Part shown: one piece after another, positions 62,762-64,000 of the stretch
Position numbering within the stretch: the first letter of the stretch is position 1
Layout: every line of letters begins with the position of its first letter
NCBI GenBank assembly: GCA_026014745.1
Contig: JAOZHS010000003.1
Location: 470,646 to 534,645 of the forward strand
Direction of reading: 5' to 3'
DNA from: Candidatus Bathyarchaeota archaeon
GTDB lineage: Archaea > Thermoproteota > Bathyarchaeia > Bathyarchaeales > Bathycorpusculaceae
Length of the DNA: 64,000 bases
Notes under the pieces: generated by a model
Seen by the model: only the letters and a program-made list of their open reading frames with translations
What the model was told of the DNA's origin: nothing
Databases searched by the model: none
Made by a program: the position numbers and the translations under genes

Positions 62762-63580
62762 TTGAAAGCAAGCGAGCTAGTAGAAGAATTAACGGTTTTC
62801 GGGCTATCGGTAAATCAAGCTAAGGTTTACTTGTCTATACTTCGTTCGAAGGGGTCACGAATAAGCGCCGTAGCAGATGATACGCAGATTCACCCTCAAG
62901 ATATATGTAAAATATTGCCCAAACTTGAAAAAATGGGTTTGATAACAAAAACAACTGAGCGCCCATTCTTTATTACGTCTATTCCCTCCGCGAAGGCGCT
63001 TCCCCGAATCATTCAAGCAGAACAGCAGATAGCCAACAATAAAATTAACCGCATGAAAGCCATAACAGACCTACTCCAAACAATAGAGGGCACACAAACA
63101 AAAGACGAAAATCACCCCCAAAGCGACATACAAGCCACTTTTCTAGTTACGGATAACACGGTCAATAATACGTTAGATCAAGCATTCGAAAAGGCCAGAG
63201 TTCGGTGTGATTGCGTCCTAAATTTCGAGCTAATAAGACGGAGAATGCCTTTACTTATTAATCGTTACCGAACTCTAGTTTCCCATAAAGTAAAAACAAG
63301 ACTGCTGATTGATGAAACGAATAATACAGAATCCACTGAAAAAGTGTTGGAACAAATTGTGCCATCTATGGGCAACTTTACGCTAAAACAGGGAGGCAAA
63401 ATTACGGTTAAACCGTATGTAATTATTGATGACAAGGAAGTATTCATATCGACCCAAAGAAAAACAGCCGGGCACTTCCCCTGTATCCTAAAAACGAATA
63501 GCAAAAACATAATCGCTATTTATCAACATAATTTTGAGTCCGCATGGAAGAAAGGAAAACCGATTATTCTGAAACGATAG
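62762..63580 (+). CDS. TrmB-family transcriptional regulator
   Basis: 272 residues from TTG 62762. LTVFGLSVNQAKVYLSILRS and DICKILPKLEKMGLITKTTE form the TrmB winged helix (about 8-65), followed by a C-terminal sensing region with TFLVTDNTVNNTLDQAF and a C-terminal FESAW end, like the 24268 paralogue (FETAW). The ligand is unknown. The next gene, a surface propeller, may be under its control (inference). Confidence 0.85.
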   Translation: MKASELVEELTVFGLSVNQAKVYLSILRSKGSRISAVADDTQIHPQDICKILPKLEKMGLITKTTERPFFITSIPSAKALPRIIQAEQQIANNKINRMKAITDLLQTIEGTQTKDENHPQSDIQATFLVTDNTVNNTLDQAFEKARVRCDCVLNFELIRRRMPLLINRYRTLVSHKVKTRLLIDETNNTESTEKVLEQIVPSMGNFTLKQGGKITVKPYVIIDDKEVFISTQRKTAGHFPCILKTNSKNIIAIYQHNFESAWKKGKPIILKR

Positions 63581-63800
63581 AAAGTTTGGCAAAGAGAATC
63601 TAACATCTGTAAGCACAAGTTCTGGGTATGTTAGCGCTCTTTCTTTTACTCATAAACAAAGAAGGCTTGGGGGGATTTCTAGGCATGGTAAGTACCATCT
63701 TTCCATCAGATATTATATCGTCCTGTCTGCCATTGGCTTCTGAGTTTAGCAAGCCATCAATTAATCGCTTGCAAACTTACTAAAAAGTGAAAAAAAGCGT

Positions 63801-63816
63801 GTAAGCATCTGCTTAC
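63801..63816 (+). promoter_or_regulatory. Leader hairpin before the last gene
   Basis: GTAAGCA-TC-TGCTTAC, 7-bp arms, 22 bases upstream of the ATG and just ahead of the SD AAGGAG. The propeller gene at 33143-35914 also has a leader hairpin. Confidence 0.45.
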
Positions 63817-63837
63817 CGCAAACTAAGGAGAATGAAA

Positions 63838-64000
63838 ATGAATAAAACAAAAGTTAAAACAATTCTCTCTGCTTTTACTCTGCTTTTGCTATTGACCGCT
63901 ACAGTCGTCGCTATTGCAAACCTACCCACAAGTAACGCCGCTGTCCCCTACACCGAATTCAAATCCTTCGTCTACCTAGGCGTCTCGCCTAGCACCGTAG
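63838..64000 (+). CDS. Surface protein, propeller-type paralogue (partial, runs off the right edge)
   Basis: Start ATG 63838 with AAGGAG at 7 bases; an earlier ATG at 63832 lies too close to the SD. Signal peptide MNKTKVKTILSAFTLLLLLT with cleavage near AIANLP, then YTEFKSFVYLGVSPSTV, similar to TTYLFCSVSSSLIGVGQ in the 923-residue protein at 33143-35914. It is therefore probably another large PQQ-type propeller surface protein. Only 54 codons are inside the window. Confidence 0.7.
   Translation, partial: MNKTKVKTILSAFTLLLLLTATVVAIANLPTSNAAVPYTEFKSFVYLGVSPSTV

Overview
The window looks archaeal. Most genes have a TATA-like box about 26 bases before a short or absent leader. There is a four-subunit formylmethanofuran dehydrogenase operon, an archaeal/eukaryal-style IleRS, a minimal SufBC pair, a probable eukaryotic-type ribosomal protein eL22, TrmB-type regulators, and many secreted proteins with a Ser/Thr/Pro-rich stalk and a C-terminal membrane anchor. 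These point to a TACK archaeon, most likely Bathyarchaeia (inference; no rRNA is present). No rRNA, CRISPR array or insertion sequence was seen. One complete tRNA, Pro(CGG), is present.

Layout. 1-8.4 kb: tandem surface proteins, ileS with a tiny zinc-finger gene, a beta-helix protein, a six-TM protein, and AbrB-arsM. 8.5-15.4 kb: secreted or membrane proteins, namely a transglutaminase-like protein, three small proteins with a sulfite-oxidase-like molybdopterin fold, an ECF S component and a secreted phosphoesterase. Two operator families sit in their promoters. 15.5-22.6 kb: molybdenum/tungsten block with mobB, mobA, fdhD and the fwdDBAC operon (first step of the archaeal Wood-Ljungdahl branch). 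22.7-31.2 kb: FkbM methyltransferase, TrmB regulator, phosphoesterase, M50 protease with CBS domains, flavodoxin and divergent ArsR-like regulator, and a stand-alone RarA/MgsA C-terminal-like domain. 31.3-36 kb: eL22-like gene, tRNA-Pro, a decayed transglutaminase fragment, a gene with an apparent 5' frameshift, and a 923-residue PQQ-type propeller surface protein. 36.4-39.4 kb: sufCB and an orphan pair of contractile-injection-system genes (tail tube and DUF4255 tail-terminator type). 39.5-44.8 kb: another molybdopterin-fold surface protein, then a SNF2/RapA-like helicase interrupted by a -1 frameshift and followed by a degenerate Mrr-like protein.

45.3-51.7 kb holds a tightly coupled five-gene operon: polysaccharide-pyruvyl-transferase-like protein, SDR reductase/AMP-ligase fusion, small Cys-ending protein, long-chain-alcohol-oxidase-like GMC flavoprotein, and membrane protein. 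The combination suggests acyl/aldehyde/alcohol or lipid chemistry. 51.9-64 kb: a YVTN propeller protein, flavodoxin-like protein, a structured non-coding RNA candidate, a methyltransferase, citrate synthase (with a tRNA 3'-like fragment just after it), a CrtI-like FAD oxidoreductase, a VOC protein, a divergent Fur/PerR-katG pair around a perfect operator, a TrmB regulator, and the start of another propeller surface protein.

Best candidates for something undescribed are the 45.3-51.7 kb operon, the split helicase/pseudo-Mrr operon, the orphan injection-system pair, the structured RNA near 53.7-53.86 kb, and the operator-linked family of secreted molybdopterin-fold proteins.
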